The notes under the pieces were generated by a model. That model worked only from the letters and a program-made list of their open reading frames with translations, was not told the origin of the DNA and searched no databases. Position numbers and translations under genes: made by a program. Shown here in pieces: positions 35,332 through 44,413 of a stretch of DNA of 58,638 bases. This DNA comes from Salinadaptatus halalkaliphilus. Lineage in GTDB: Archaea > Halobacteriota > Halobacteria > Halobacteriales > Natrialbaceae. The stretch is from positions 1 to 58,638 of the forward strand of contig NZ_RBZW01000028.1 in the NCBI RefSeq assembly GCF_006543045.1, given 5' to 3'. The stretch's first letter is position 1. Each line of letters begins with the position of its first letter.

Positions 35332-37220
35332 TCTCGGCCGTGGCGCGTCAGGCACTTCGAGAGGCCGATCAACTCGACGGGTTCGGAGTTGTCCGGCGAG
35401 TAGACGACCATCTGGCCTTTTTCCATGTACGGCACTTTCGACTCGAGATTGCTGGGAATGTTGACGCTTTTGATGGCGTCCTCGTCGCCTAAGTTGAGGA
35501 CGACGGTGGTGTTGATCTGTTTGAAGACGGCGTCGTCGATGTCCTGTGGGTCCTGTGTGATGAGAAAGAGGCCCAGTCGCTCCTTGCGACCCTGTTTGGC
35601 GGCTTCGGTGAATTTTTTGATGACCTTGCCCGCCTGAACGCTGTCGGCGTCGGTGAGGAAGTTGTGGGCCTCGTCCATGCCGAGCAACAGCGGCGTCTCC
35701 TTGATCCGGGCGTAGGTTGGATCGTTCGAAAGCTTCTCGTCGATCAACAACGAGGAGAGCGCGAGGACGATGGCCTCGGTCGCTCGCGTATCGTTGATGT
35801 GGTAGGTCGGCACGACGCTCAGCCCGCCGGGTCGGACGAAGTCGTGGATCAGGTCGGTGATCGGCCGTGCGTCCTGATCGAAGACGTGGTCGAACCCGAG
35901 CACCCGACGGCGGACGGCGTCGAAGGTCGCCTCGTGGACGCGCCCCGACTCGTCGAGTTCCTCGCGCAGTGCTGGATCGTCGAGGAAGGTCGTAAACTCC
36001 TCGTACGTCGCCTCGCGGCCGTACTCCTGTCGGAATCGTGGGAGAAGCACGCTGACGAGCGCGCCGTACTGGTTGTCGTTGAGCCCGCTGCCCGCGACCA
36101 GCCACGGATTCTCGTGGACCATCGAGAACGGAATCGTGAACTCGACCTGTGGCGCACGATGGTGGCCCGCCGAGTACGACGCCGACCCCACCTTCGGGAC
36201 GAACGCCGTCGTCTCCGCAACGCCGCCGTGAGCGATCCCCTCACGCTCGAGTTTCCGGGCGAAGTCGCTATCCAGATCGGGGTTGTCGTCGTGCATCTGG
36301 GCGTACTCGTCCTGGGGGTCGAACTGGACGACCGCCGGCTGAACCTCGCGGCCGTCCTCCATGGGGTACGTCCGCTCGTCCGCGAGATACTGGCGCAACA
36401 TGTTCTTCGCGCCGTGGGTCTTCCCCGATCCCGTTCCGCCGGCGATCAGGGTGTGTCGAAAGACCAGCGGATCGCCCGCGTCGTAGTCGTCTTTCAGTCG
36501 GTAGTCGATCGTCGGCGGCGATGCGGCGGTCGTCACTTTCTCGCCGCCGACCGAGAGATGCCCGAGGAAGACGCCGTCTTCGGGCATCTTTAGCCCGGTC
36601 TTGATCTGTTCGGTGTCGGCAGCTTCCTCGATCACCGTCTTCGGTTTGGGCACGCGGTCGGTCATCCGCCGCTTGAGTTCGCCGTCCTCCCGATAGAGGA
36701 TCGCCACGGGCTCGAGTGTGGCGACGAACTTGTAATCAGCTTCTTCGATCTCGTCGGTGCGCATCGCGCGTCTGGCGTGGATCTCCGTCGCATCGTCGGT
36801 GTGGTACTGTTGGGCGTACTCGAGGCCGGTAATCCGACAAAACAGCGTTTCGCCGCCCGCGTCTCCACCGGAAGGCCCTCGACTGGCGGCTGTCACCCCA
36901 CCGTCGGGATAGGGCGCGAGCAGATAGCTGCCCAGCCGGATCGACGAGCGGTTGCCCTTCGTGACGTAGGCCCGCAGCGTCGTGTCGTCTTCGTCTTCGG
37001 CGACGCGAAGCCCCTGGGAGACACAGACCGCGCCGATGCCGATGTCCTCGCCGCGGGGATCGACTGCCGTCGTTTCGAAGTGGGTCTCGGTGTCGCCCGC
37101 GTTCGCGTCGACCGACGACCCGTCACCGCCGGCCGTCGATCCACCATCGCCAGCCGGTGACGACCCCTCACTCGGGTCGACGTCACCGTCGTAGTCGTTG
37201 AAATCTCCCAGATCGGTCAT
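35328..37220 (-). CDS. HerA-type ATPase (DUF87)
   Basis: Protein of 630 residues. An acidic N-terminal tail (about 1-50) precedes a HerA beta-barrel (HAS) domain and a RecA-like motor with Walker A GGTGSGKTHG (about 260-269) and Walker B LLLGMDEAHNF (about 507-517). HerA proteins are hexameric DNA translocases that work with NurA in end resection; no nurA is adjacent, so this may be one of the HerA paralogues with another role. A GTTTTAGG box 28 bp upstream supports ATG 37220. The stop lies within repeat E. Confidence 0.85.
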   Translation of the reverse strand: MTDLGDFNDYDGDVDPSEGSSPAGDGGSTAGGDGSSVDANAGDTETHFETTAVDPRGEDIGIGAVCVSQGLRVAEDEDDTTLRAYVTKGNRSSIRLGSYLLAPYPDGGVTAASRGPSGGDAGGETLFCRITGLEYAQQYHTDDATEIHARRAMRTDEIEEADYKFVATLEPVAILYREDGELKRRMTDRVPKPKTVIEEAADTEQIKTGLKMPEDGVFLGHLSVGGEKVTTAASPPTIDYRLKDDYDAGDPLVFRHTLIAGGTGSGKTHGAKNMLRQYLADERTYPMEDGREVQPAVVQFDPQDEYAQMHDDNPDLDSDFARKLEREGIAHGGVAETTAFVPKVGSASYSAGHHRAPQVEFTIPFSMVHENPWLVAGSGLNDNQYGALVSVLLPRFRQEYGREATYEEFTTFLDDPALREELDESGRVHEATFDAVRRRVLGFDHVFDQDARPITDLIHDFVRPGGLSVVPTYHINDTRATEAIVLALSSLLIDEKLSNDPTYARIKETPLLLGMDEAHNFLTDADSVQAGKVIKKFTEAAKQGRKERLGLFLITQDPQDIDDAVFKQINTTVVLNLGDEDAIKSVNIPSNLESKVPYMEKGQMVVYSPDNSEPVELIGLSKCLTRHGRD

Positions 37221-37371
37221 ATCACCCCAATCTGACTGATGCCTAAAACACGTTTCCCTCCGCGAGAGTCCGGTCGTCTCGACGGTTGTCCGCGTCGATA
37301 CGTTCGCCCGCTGGTCTGGCGGTAGTTCCGCTCGTTGGTCGTGCTCGAGGCCCTCGAAACGGTAATACCGA

Positions 37372-37989
37372 TCAGAAGGCGTCGCCGATATCCCGCGCGA
37401 AGACCTGTTTGGTGTCGCGGTCGTACCCGAGCAAGTCGATGGCTGCGAGTGCAGGCAGATGCATATGGTGCAAGCGAATCTTCACGCGCCCGGTATCGGC
37501 AGGCAGTGACCGTTCGCGGCTCGCAAGCGTCGCTGCGAGGGATTCGATCGACACCGGACCGTCGTGGTCGGCAAGCTGGTTCAACAGGGCGATCCGGACC
37601 GGATCGACGACCTGTTCGATGTAGTCCTCGAGCTCGTCGTCGGCCTCGAGCAATCCGGTGATCGTACTCGGGCAGATAGGGAGGCCGTCGGCGAGTGCGA
37701 TACCGGTCTCGATATCCCACGTGATGATGTCGTGTGCGTCCAATCGTGGCAGGTGATTGTGCACGAGGCTACACCGAACCTCGTGTCGCTTGCGCCCGTC
37801 CGAACTGCTTGCTCCCTCCCGTTCGAGCAGATCGGTTGTCACCGCCGACAACGGCCGGTACCGGTCCTCCTCGAGACACTCGAGCAGTCGGAGTCGCCGG
37901 GGATGGCACAACACCTCGTATCGATCCGCCGGAACGTCGGCGAGAGAGTCCAACTCCAGAGCATCGCCGAGGCGAGCATCCGAACTCAT
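37372..37989 (-). CDS. Tandem DUF7344-type winged-helix protein
   Basis: Protein of 205 residues with two similar helical modules: RYEVLCHPRRLRLLECLEED.. and VDPVRIALLNQLADHD.., each followed by a HN/HMHLPxL(D/A)A motif (VHNHLPRLDAHDII and LHHMHLPALAAIDLL). This matches haloarchaeal DUF7344/ArsR-like regulators. ATG 37989 follows a CTTATCC box by about 28 bp. The likely role is DNA-binding regulation, perhaps of the divergent gene at 38123. Confidence 0.75.
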   Translation of the reverse strand: MSSDARLGDALELDSLADVPADRYEVLCHPRRLRLLECLEEDRYRPLSAVTTDLLEREGASSSDGRKRHEVRCSLVHNHLPRLDAHDIITWDIETGIALADGLPICPSTITGLLEADDELEDYIEQVVDPVRIALLNQLADHDGPVSIESLAATLASRERSLPADTGRVKIRLHHMHLPALAAIDLLGYDRDTKQVFARDIGDAF

Positions 37990-38122
37990 TGTTCCGGTAG
38001 ACCGCTGCAACGAGGATAAGCACACTTCCAAAACAATTTGGATTATTAGTATGATAGGTTGGGGCGCTGAACGCCGTGGTTATCCCACCGAGTTTTTGCC
38101 GCTAGACGACGTAACGGACGGT

Positions 38123-38458
38123 ATGCTCATGGTACGCGGCCGAGCCGGGGGGACCGAGCTCACTGGAACGCTGTACGAACGCGGTGAACGGGCCCCGTCG
38201 TTCAAGGGCGCGCCCGACGAGGACGCCGCGTACGTTTGGGTCTGTGACGAGTTTTACGAGGTCGACAGCGGCGGGACGACTCAGCGCGTCGACGGCCGCG
38301 AGGTTCACCTCGCGTTCGAGTCGCCGATGCCCCGCGGCTTCGATACGCGCGATCAAGCCGTCGAACAGGCCAAAGAACACGTTAGAACCCAGTTCGCCCG
38401 AATCGGGGTCGATCCCGACTCCGTCGAGTTCGATGTCGAAAGCCAGGAGCCGACGTAA
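38123..38458 (+). CDS. Conserved haloarchaeal hypothetical protein
   Basis: Soluble acidic protein of 111 residues (MLMVRGRAGGTELTGTLYER..). I do not recognise a characterised family. It has an N-terminal beta-rich half containing YVWVCDEFYEVDSG and a helical C-terminus (DQAVEQAKEHVRTQFARIG). The ATG at 38123 fits the expected acidic composition; an earlier in-frame Met near 38051 is possible. It is divergent from the DUF7344 gene. Confidence 0.6.
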   Translation: MLMVRGRAGGTELTGTLYERGERAPSFKGAPDEDAAYVWVCDEFYEVDSGGTTQRVDGREVHLAFESPMPRGFDTRDQAVEQAKEHVRTQFARIGVDPDSVEFDVESQEPT

Positions 38459-38509
38459 CCGAATAGGTTCGGGAAGAGTACCTTCGGCGCGTGTCCCGAA
38501 CCCCCACGT

Positions 38510-39253
38510 ATGCCATCGACGACGATCGACCCCGACACCCAGCTCGCAACGCTCGTCGAAACAGACATCGCGTTCGCCCGCGTGCTCGAGACGGTCGGGC
38601 TCGACTACTGCTGTGGTGGGAAACGGTCGCTCGAGACCGCTTGCGATGCCGCCGATCTCGAGGTCGAGGCCGTTCTCGGCCGTCTCGAGGCCGTCAAAAG
38701 CGACGAATCGGAGCGACCGCGACCGGCTGCGTCCGCCGGTGCAGCCGTCGAAACCGATCGCTCCTGGGAATCGCTCACCCAGCTCGCGAATCTGATCGTC
38801 TGGGAGCACCATCGATACCTGCGCCAGGAGTTGCCGGAGCTGGAGGCGTTGGCCGCGAAGGTCGCTCGCGTTCACGGCGATTCACACCCTGAACTTCGCG
38901 ACCTCGAGGGGGAGGTCGACGCCCTCGCCGCGGAGATGACCGACCACGTCGACGACGAGGAACATCGCGCGTTCCCGATCATCAAGCGACTGGACGCCGG
39001 CAAACCCCTCTCGAGTGCGGAGGAGGGGCGGCTCCGGCGGGAGATTCACGCCCTCGAGGACGACCACGACGAGACGGCAACCCGTCTCGAGCGACTCAGC
39101 GACCTCACCGACGGGTACGCCGTTCCCGAGGACGCCTGCGGGAGCTACCGAAGCCTATTCGAGCGCCTCGAGACGCTCGAGCAAAACACGCATCTGCACG
39201 TCCACCGCGAGAACAACGTGTTGTTCCCGAGAGCCGAGGTGTTGCTCGCCTAA
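38510..39253 (+). CDS. ric: Iron-sulfur cluster repair di-iron protein (Ric/ScdA/YtfE type)
   Basis: Protein of 247 residues. The N-terminal ScdA_N domain carries the adjacent cysteines C34-C35 (GLDYCCGGKRSLE). The C-terminal hemerythrin-like bundle supplies di-iron ligands in WEHHRYLRQELPEL, DHVDDEEHRAFP, EDDHDETA and HLHVHRENNVLFPR. Family members restore clusters damaged by nitric oxide or peroxide. It is monocistronic; samp2 follows about 100 bp later. Confidence 0.9.
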   Translation: MPSTTIDPDTQLATLVETDIAFARVLETVGLDYCCGGKRSLETACDAADLEVEAVLGRLEAVKSDESERPRPAASAGAAVETDRSWESLTQLANLIVWEHHRYLRQELPELEALAAKVARVHGDSHPELRDLEGEVDALAAEMTDHVDDEEHRAFPIIKRLDAGKPLSSAEEGRLRREIHALEDDHDETATRLERLSDLTDGYAVPEDACGSYRSLFERLETLEQNTHLHVHRENNVLFPRAEVLLA

Positions 39254-39354
39254 CACGAGAGGGTGAGGCGGTCTGTTGTCCCGGTATGCCGACACACCTA
39301 CATGGGTCCGTCCGACAGCAGTGCGCTCAAGTTCGTGCCCGCCCAACGTCGAGC

Positions 39355-39618
39355 ATGCGCGTCACCGTCGACGTGAAAGGCGAGGCCACTCACGAAATCG
39401 ACACCGACGAACTCCCAGGCGACTCCACGTCGGCTGCCGGACAGTCCGCCTCGAGCGACGGGACGAGCAATCCGGAATCGACCTACGCCGACCTCCTTAC
39501 CGCAGTCGACCTCAGTCCACACGAAGTGAGCGTGCTGGTCGACGGCAGACCCGTCCCCGAAGACCAGCCCGTCGACGCCGACCACGTGACTGTGTTGCGA
39601 CTGATCAAAGGCGGATAG
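39355..39618 (+). CDS. samp2: SAMP2-like ubiquitin-fold modifier with insertion
   Basis: Beta-grasp protein of 87 residues ending in Gly-Gly (VTVLRLIKGG), as needed for E1-type (UbaA) activation, isopeptide protein tagging and sulfur transfer to tRNA. The segment YADLLTAVDLSPHEVSVLVD and the following GRPVPEDQ identify SAMP2. The Haloferax protein, as I recall it, is 66 residues; here about 21 extra low-complexity residues sit at 19-42. The lysine used for poly-SAMP2 chains in Haloferax (K58) is Thr79 here. The stop TAG is directly followed by the ATG of the GNAT gene. Confidence 0.85.
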   Translation: MRVTVDVKGEATHEIDTDELPGDSTSAAGQSASSDGTSNPESTYADLLTAVDLSPHEVSVLVDGRPVPEDQPVDADHVTVLRLIKGG

Positions 39619-40056
39619 ATGTTCGTTCGCACCGCTATCCCCGACGATACGCTCGAGATTCGACGCATTATCGACGCCGCGATGCTCGAGGTGGGCGACG
39701 TCGAATCCCGTATCGACGGCGATAACGTCCTCGTCGCCGGCGATCGACGCGGCGGGTCGGGAGCCCAGGACCGGCTCCTCGGAACGGCCGTCCTCGTTCC
39801 CACTATCGACGAAGACGACGCGCCCGGCGCTCGTATCTCGGCGATCGCGGTCCGGCGTCGCCACCGAAATCAGGGGATCGGCCACGCCCTGATCCGCCGG
39901 GCTCTCGAGCGCGAGGGGCGTCTCACGGCGCGATTCGACACCGACGTTCGCCCCTTCTACGATGCAGTCGGCTTTTCGATCGAGCGAATCGACGACAGTC
40001 GGTATCGTGGGGTCATCGTCGCTTCGGACGCTCTCGGGCCGGGCGGGTGCTCCTGA
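39619..40056 (+). CDS. GNAT-family N-acetyltransferase
   Basis: Protein of 145 residues with the acetyl-CoA-binding motif A ISAIAVRRRHRNQGIGHALI (R-x-x-G-x-G within it) and a C-terminal FYDAVGFSIERIDDSRY. It starts at the base after the samp2 stop, so it is certainly co-transcribed and probably translationally coupled. The substrate is unknown; lysine acetylation competing with samylation is an attractive but untested idea. Confidence 0.87.
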   Translation: MFVRTAIPDDTLEIRRIIDAAMLEVGDVESRIDGDNVLVAGDRRGGSGAQDRLLGTAVLVPTIDEDDAPGARISAIAVRRRHRNQGIGHALIRRALEREGRLTARFDTDVRPFYDAVGFSIERIDDSRYRGVIVASDALGPGGCS

Positions 40057-40067
40057 ACGAAGCGCCA

Positions 40068-42515
40068 TCACGACGACCGGGCGTCCGTAAGCGTCGACCG
40101 GAATCGTTCGAGACCGAGCTCGAGCATATCGGGACTGACGGGCTGGAATTCGCTATCCTCGGGAAAGTGCGGCCGCACGGAGTCCCAGCTATCGCGGGCG
40201 TAACGCTCGTCTAAGAGCACGCGCACACCGACGTCCTCCGGCGAGCGGATGACGCGGCCGATCGCCTGGCGTGCCTTCCGAACCGCGGGGATCGTCAGCG
40301 CGTAGGTGAAGCCGTCCTCGAACTCGTCGTCGTAGGCTCGACGGACGGCCTTCGTCCGGGGACTCGCGGTGTTGACGATCGGAACGCCACAGACGACCGC
40401 TGCGGAGAGCCGATCCCCGCTGTAGTCGACGCCCTCGGTCAGGGTCCCGCGAAGGCTCGTCACGAGAATCTTTCCCTCGCCCGCGAAAAAGTCGCTCTTG
40501 AGCGATTCGGTCGCGTCGTCGTCGCTCGAGGCATCGAGCAGGACGGGCTTGTCGACGCGCCCCTCGAGGGCGTCGGCGATCCAGGCGGCTTCGGCGTAGC
40601 TCGGCATCCCGACGAGGACGTTACCGGGGAGCGCTCCGACGTGGGAAACCGCGTCGACGTACTGCCGTCGCGTCGGATTCTGTGGCTCGTCGCCCCCGCC
40701 ACTCGAGGCGCCCCGTCCCTCGCTCTCCCCGCCCGGCCGCCCGCGGTTGTCGTAGGTAAACTTCGGCGCGGCGACCGCGAAGCTCTCGCGGTTCTCTTCG
40801 GGGAAGTGCAGACCGTAACGTCGCTCGACGACCGGCCGATCCTCCTCGCGCTCTATGTACTGGAGGCCGGTCACGTCGGTGAACGCCTCGATCGGCTCGA
40901 GGGTCGCACTCATCAGGATGCCGCCGCCGAAACTACCCAGACGTTCACCGATGGCATCGCTGGGAACACAGTTGTGCAACGCGAGTCTGGCCGTGTAGGC
41001 CCGCCGCCAGGAGTCGGCCGGCTCGGTCTCGTTCCAGGTGCGCTCGAGTTCGATCTCCCGGAAGTAGTCGGTGTGGCCGCGTCGATACCACTCGCCAAGC
41101 ACGCGGCCGACGGCAGGTACCGACCGCGTTCGCTCCTCATCTTCGGCGTCGTCGAGGATTCGTGCGGCGACCGCGCCGACGCTCTCGGCGCGCACCCAGT
41201 CGGCGTCGCTGTAGCCCGCTTGGCGTGCCCACTCCGTGATCTCGTCTTCGGCGGGCTCGCTCGGGTCGCGAAGCGGGATCTCTTCGTCCTCGAGGTCGGT
41301 CAGGTTCGACTCCCACCCCCTGTGTTTCCGGTCGAGAAACGCCGTGACACGACGGTCGAGTTCACCGCGGAGGTCCTGGACGAACTCGAGCGTGCGGGTG
41401 AGGTCCTCGAAGGAGACGTCGCTGTCGGCGAGTTCGGCCCGGACGAGTTCGGCGTCGGCGGTCTTGGAGCCGCCCTGGGCCTGTCGACCCTCGCGCTCGA
41501 ATTTGACCGGTTGGATAACTCGCGACAGTTCGGTTTCCGCGTCTCGTAGCGTCGTATCCGCGATGCCGTCGCTGACTAAGTTCCTGACGCGGGGCTCTAC
41601 CATGTGCGCTTCGTCACAGACGACGAACGTCGAGTCGTCGAGCAGGGCGCCGGTAAAGGTGCCCACGGTCCGGGGATCGAACGCGTGGTAGTAGTTGCCA
41701 ACGACGACGTCGACGGATCCGAGCGCTGCGCCCATGACCGAGTGCGGGCAGGTGCCGTGGCGGACCGACCGTGCCACGAGGTCCTCGGGCGTGACCATCC
41801 CCGCCTCGGTGATATCATAGGGAACCGCCTCGAGCGGGCTCCCATCGCTGTCTTCTTCGGGGAGGTCTTCCAGATACTGGGCGTAGAACGGGCAGAACTC
41901 GGTTTCGGCACCGACGGGACCGCCGTCGGAATAGGTCGGCATCGCCGGCGGGTAGGCTGCGGTTTCGCCCGCCGTCTCGAGGAATCGTCCCGTCGGTCCA
42001 GACTGGCCGCTGTCGGCGAGGCCGGTCTGTTGTTGGCGCGCCTGTGCGGTGAGCGAGCCGGCGGTTGTTTCCCCGCCCTCGCCGGTGAGATCGCGGGTTC
42101 GATCCCGTAGCGTCTCACAGCGATCGTAGACGTTTCCGTCGTCGATCCCGCCCGCGTTTGCGCGGTTGTACGGACAGACGTCGGCCTTCCCGACGAGGGT
42201 GAGCCCCGACACCGGATCCCACTCTGTGGGCAGGTTCTCGTTGATCGTCTCGAGGTCGGCTTCGAACTGGCGCAGTTGCTGTTTGACGCTCGTCAGGACA
42301 AACACGCGCTCGTAGTCGGTCTCGGGATCGCGGACGAGGTCGATCCCTGCCGTCAGTGCGATCATCGTCTTGCCCGTGCCACAGGCACCCTCGACGACGG
42401 TGTAGCCGCCGTCTCGAGCGGTTTCGATGGCGGTCTCGATGCCGTCGACCTGCTCGTCGTAGGGCGCTTCGTGGCCGAAGATCGCCCGCCAGTCCGTCAT
42501 GCTTGCCGTACTCAT
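40068..42515 (-). CDS. XPD/DinG-type superfamily 2 DNA helicase
   Basis: Helicase of 815 residues. Walker A is EGACGTGKT (42-50) and the DEAH box is VVCDEAHMV. Four cysteines between them (VCPYN, DRCETL, FCPFYAQ, GTCPHS) form the iron-sulfur domain of Rad3/XPD/DinG enzymes. C-terminal motifs include LVTSLRGTLTEGVDYSGDRL and ARQAIGRVIRSPED. It probably unwinds DNA 5' to 3' in repair. ATG 42515 is preferred; TTTATAC lies further upstream and the extra N-terminal frame has no homology. Confidence 0.92.
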   Translation of the reverse strand: MSTASMTDWRAIFGHEAPYDEQVDGIETAIETARDGGYTVVEGACGTGKTMIALTAGIDLVRDPETDYERVFVLTSVKQQLRQFEADLETINENLPTEWDPVSGLTLVGKADVCPYNRANAGGIDDGNVYDRCETLRDRTRDLTGEGGETTAGSLTAQARQQQTGLADSGQSGPTGRFLETAGETAAYPPAMPTYSDGGPVGAETEFCPFYAQYLEDLPEEDSDGSPLEAVPYDITEAGMVTPEDLVARSVRHGTCPHSVMGAALGSVDVVVGNYYHAFDPRTVGTFTGALLDDSTFVVCDEAHMVEPRVRNLVSDGIADTTLRDAETELSRVIQPVKFEREGRQAQGGSKTADAELVRAELADSDVSFEDLTRTLEFVQDLRGELDRRVTAFLDRKHRGWESNLTDLEDEEIPLRDPSEPAEDEITEWARQAGYSDADWVRAESVGAVAARILDDAEDEERTRSVPAVGRVLGEWYRRGHTDYFREIELERTWNETEPADSWRRAYTARLALHNCVPSDAIGERLGSFGGGILMSATLEPIEAFTDVTGLQYIEREEDRPVVERRYGLHFPEENRESFAVAAPKFTYDNRGRPGGESEGRGASSGGGDEPQNPTRRQYVDAVSHVGALPGNVLVGMPSYAEAAWIADALEGRVDKPVLLDASSDDDATESLKSDFFAGEGKILVTSLRGTLTEGVDYSGDRLSAAVVCGVPIVNTASPRTKAVRRAYDDEFEDGFTYALTIPAVRKARQAIGRVIRSPEDVGVRVLLDERYARDSWDSVRPHFPEDSEFQPVSPDMLELGLERFRSTLTDARSS

Positions 42516-42838
42516 CGTCGGTCGGCCATAGCCTTGACGGAGTCGTTGCCTCGGCTTCGGGTATAAACTGCAGGTCGAAACTATATCGAGTGCGGATTGT
42601 GACGACATCGACGGGACGGTCGCCACCGCAGAAGTTGACTGGTTAACTTCTATAACGAACCACGGGAATTGGAATTACGGGTGCGACTGAATTGACTGGG
42701 TGACTATCGTGCCGATCGTCCAACCCGACAGCTCAAAGCTATTTTCGACCGCCAAACGGCCTGAAAGCACGCCCAACCGGAGAAACAGCGAGAATGCCGC
42801 CGCCCACCGAATCAACACAAACCGGAAAATCCCACGAC

Positions 42839-43279
42839 CTAATCTCCCGGGTCGAACAGGCAGAACGCGACCAGTTCCACGATCTCGCCAGCCCGCAACG
42901 GTGGCTTTTCGCCAAGCTCCATATCGACCTCCTCGCGCAAGACGAAGTTCGCTAACCGCCACACATTGTACATGATCACTCCGACGACGAAATACAGGAA
43001 GCGGAGCCGGTAATCCTTCGAGGCGCAAGTCGGCAGGAAGTGTTTCTTGATCGTCTTGTACTGGTTCTCGATCTCCCACCGCTGGTACTGCGTCGTCAAT
43101 GCCTGCGCTCGATCCGGCGACACTTCCGCGTTCGTCGTGAAGATCACGTAGTCGTCTTCCACCAGGGCCTCGTTCTCCTGCGCCGCGTCTTTTGGCACGT
43201 ACATGATACTTTGACCGCATCTAATCATAACCGACGACACTCCCGACATCGATCGCGAGAGCCCGCGCCCTCGAGGCAC
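42839..43279 (-). pseudogene. Transposase remnant, C-terminal part (IS4-like DDE)
   Basis: The translation matches the end of haloarchaeal IS4-type transposases: DRAQALTTQYQRWEIENQYK, then KKHFLPTCASKDYRLRFLYF and a hydrophobic VVGVIMYNVWRLANF. The catalytic Glu region is present, but the N-terminal two thirds with both Asp residues is missing, and the residues before YVPKDAAQENEAL look unrelated. No clear terminal repeats remain. It is inactive. Confidence 0.75.
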
Positions 43280-43484
43280 CTATTCACGCTTCGACGACAA
43301 CCCGTGATTCTACGTCGCTGACGACCTCGCGAAGTCGATCTCCCTTGGACCGCTTGGTGACGCCGAACGAGCGGTCGACACGCTCGAGGTCGGTTGTCAA
43401 AGAGGAAACAGCCAGGCTGCTGCCGGAGAGAAAATCGTGCGAACACCGACCGATTGATACGACCGTCGAAGCAACGGAACCGTG

Positions 43485-44300
43485 ATGACAGAGGAATCTC
43501 CGGTCGACTCGCCGCTTTTGGGCGCGAAAGCCTACGACGAGCCGTCGGTGTTCACATCCGACTCGCTGGTTCGGGAGGCCCGTCGGCAGAAGGACCTCCC
43601 GGAGGAACCCGTTCCCGAAATCTGTGCGCTTGATCCCGACGGCGACCTCGTGCGGTATCTGCGAGAGACCGGGCAGGCCGAGCGCGATTCGAACTGGCCC
43701 GGCTACCATACCGACCTCTATCGGTTCGAACTGGGCGGTCAGGAAATTGGGCTCGTCGGCTGTGCCGTTGGCGCGTCCTTCGCGGTTCTGGTCGCCGAAC
43801 AGCTCTTTACCGCGGGCTGTGAGTTTCTCGTAAGCATCACCTCTTCCGGCCGGATCGTCCCGCAGGACGACCCACCCTATTTCGTCCTCATCGAACGCGC
43901 TCTGCGAGATGAAGGGACGAGCCACCACTACGCCGAACCCGAGCCGTACGCGACCCTCAAAGCGGACCTCCTCGAATCGGTCGAGTCGGCCTGCGAATCT
44001 GCGGTTTCGACACCCGTCTACACGGGGGCTACCTGGACCACCGATGCGCCGTTTCGCGAGACTGAGACAGCGATCGAGCGGGCCCGGTCAGAGGGCATTC
44101 TCGCCGTCGAGATGGAAGCCGCCGCACTGTACACCTTCGCGAACGTACGCGAGTACCCGGTCGTTTGCTTCGCTTACGTCACGAACGACATGGGCCAGGG
44201 TGAAGAGGAGTTTGAGAAGGGCATCGCGAACGGAAGTGAGGCCGCACTCGAAGTCATCGACGCCGCGGCCGACGCCTGGTACTGCGACGCTGCGCGTTAG
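43485..44300 (+). CDS. Nucleoside phosphorylase (uridine/purine phosphorylase family)
   Basis: Protein of 271 residues of the PNP/UDP family, which cleaves nucleosides with phosphate. It has SITSSGRI in the base-binding region and the hallmark GILAVEMEAAALYTFAN, where the Glu-Met-Glu binds ribose. ATG 43485 follows a GTG in the same frame; ATG is preferred. The substrate base cannot be told from the sequence. Confidence 0.87.
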   Translation: MTEESPVDSPLLGAKAYDEPSVFTSDSLVREARRQKDLPEEPVPEICALDPDGDLVRYLRETGQAERDSNWPGYHTDLYRFELGGQEIGLVGCAVGASFAVLVAEQLFTAGCEFLVSITSSGRIVPQDDPPYFVLIERALRDEGTSHHYAEPEPYATLKADLLESVESACESAVSTPVYTGATWTTDAPFRETETAIERARSEGILAVEMEAAALYTFANVREYPVVCFAYVTNDMGQGEEEFEKGIANGSEAALEVIDAAADAWYCDAAR

Positions 44301-44413
44301 TTATAAATAGTCGTCCCATTCATTCCGACGCCTCAAATGGCCACGGAACGGAACGTCGGAGCTGCGGATCAAAGTGCTCGAATCGTCTTGAGAATTGCAC
44401 CCGGTTCAACGTA

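Noticed and set aside
37330-37375. Possible further repeat end at the DUF7344 gene stop (TGATCGGTATTACCG)
   Set aside because: It is similar to TGATACGGATTACTG but has an altered order of bases, and there is no matching second arm or stem.
43284-43420. Minus-strand stretch encoding TDLERVDRSFGVTKRSKGD with REVVSDVE following
   Set aside because: It looks protein-like and may be a remnant of a lost gene beside the transposase fragment, but there is no usable start and I cannot name a family.
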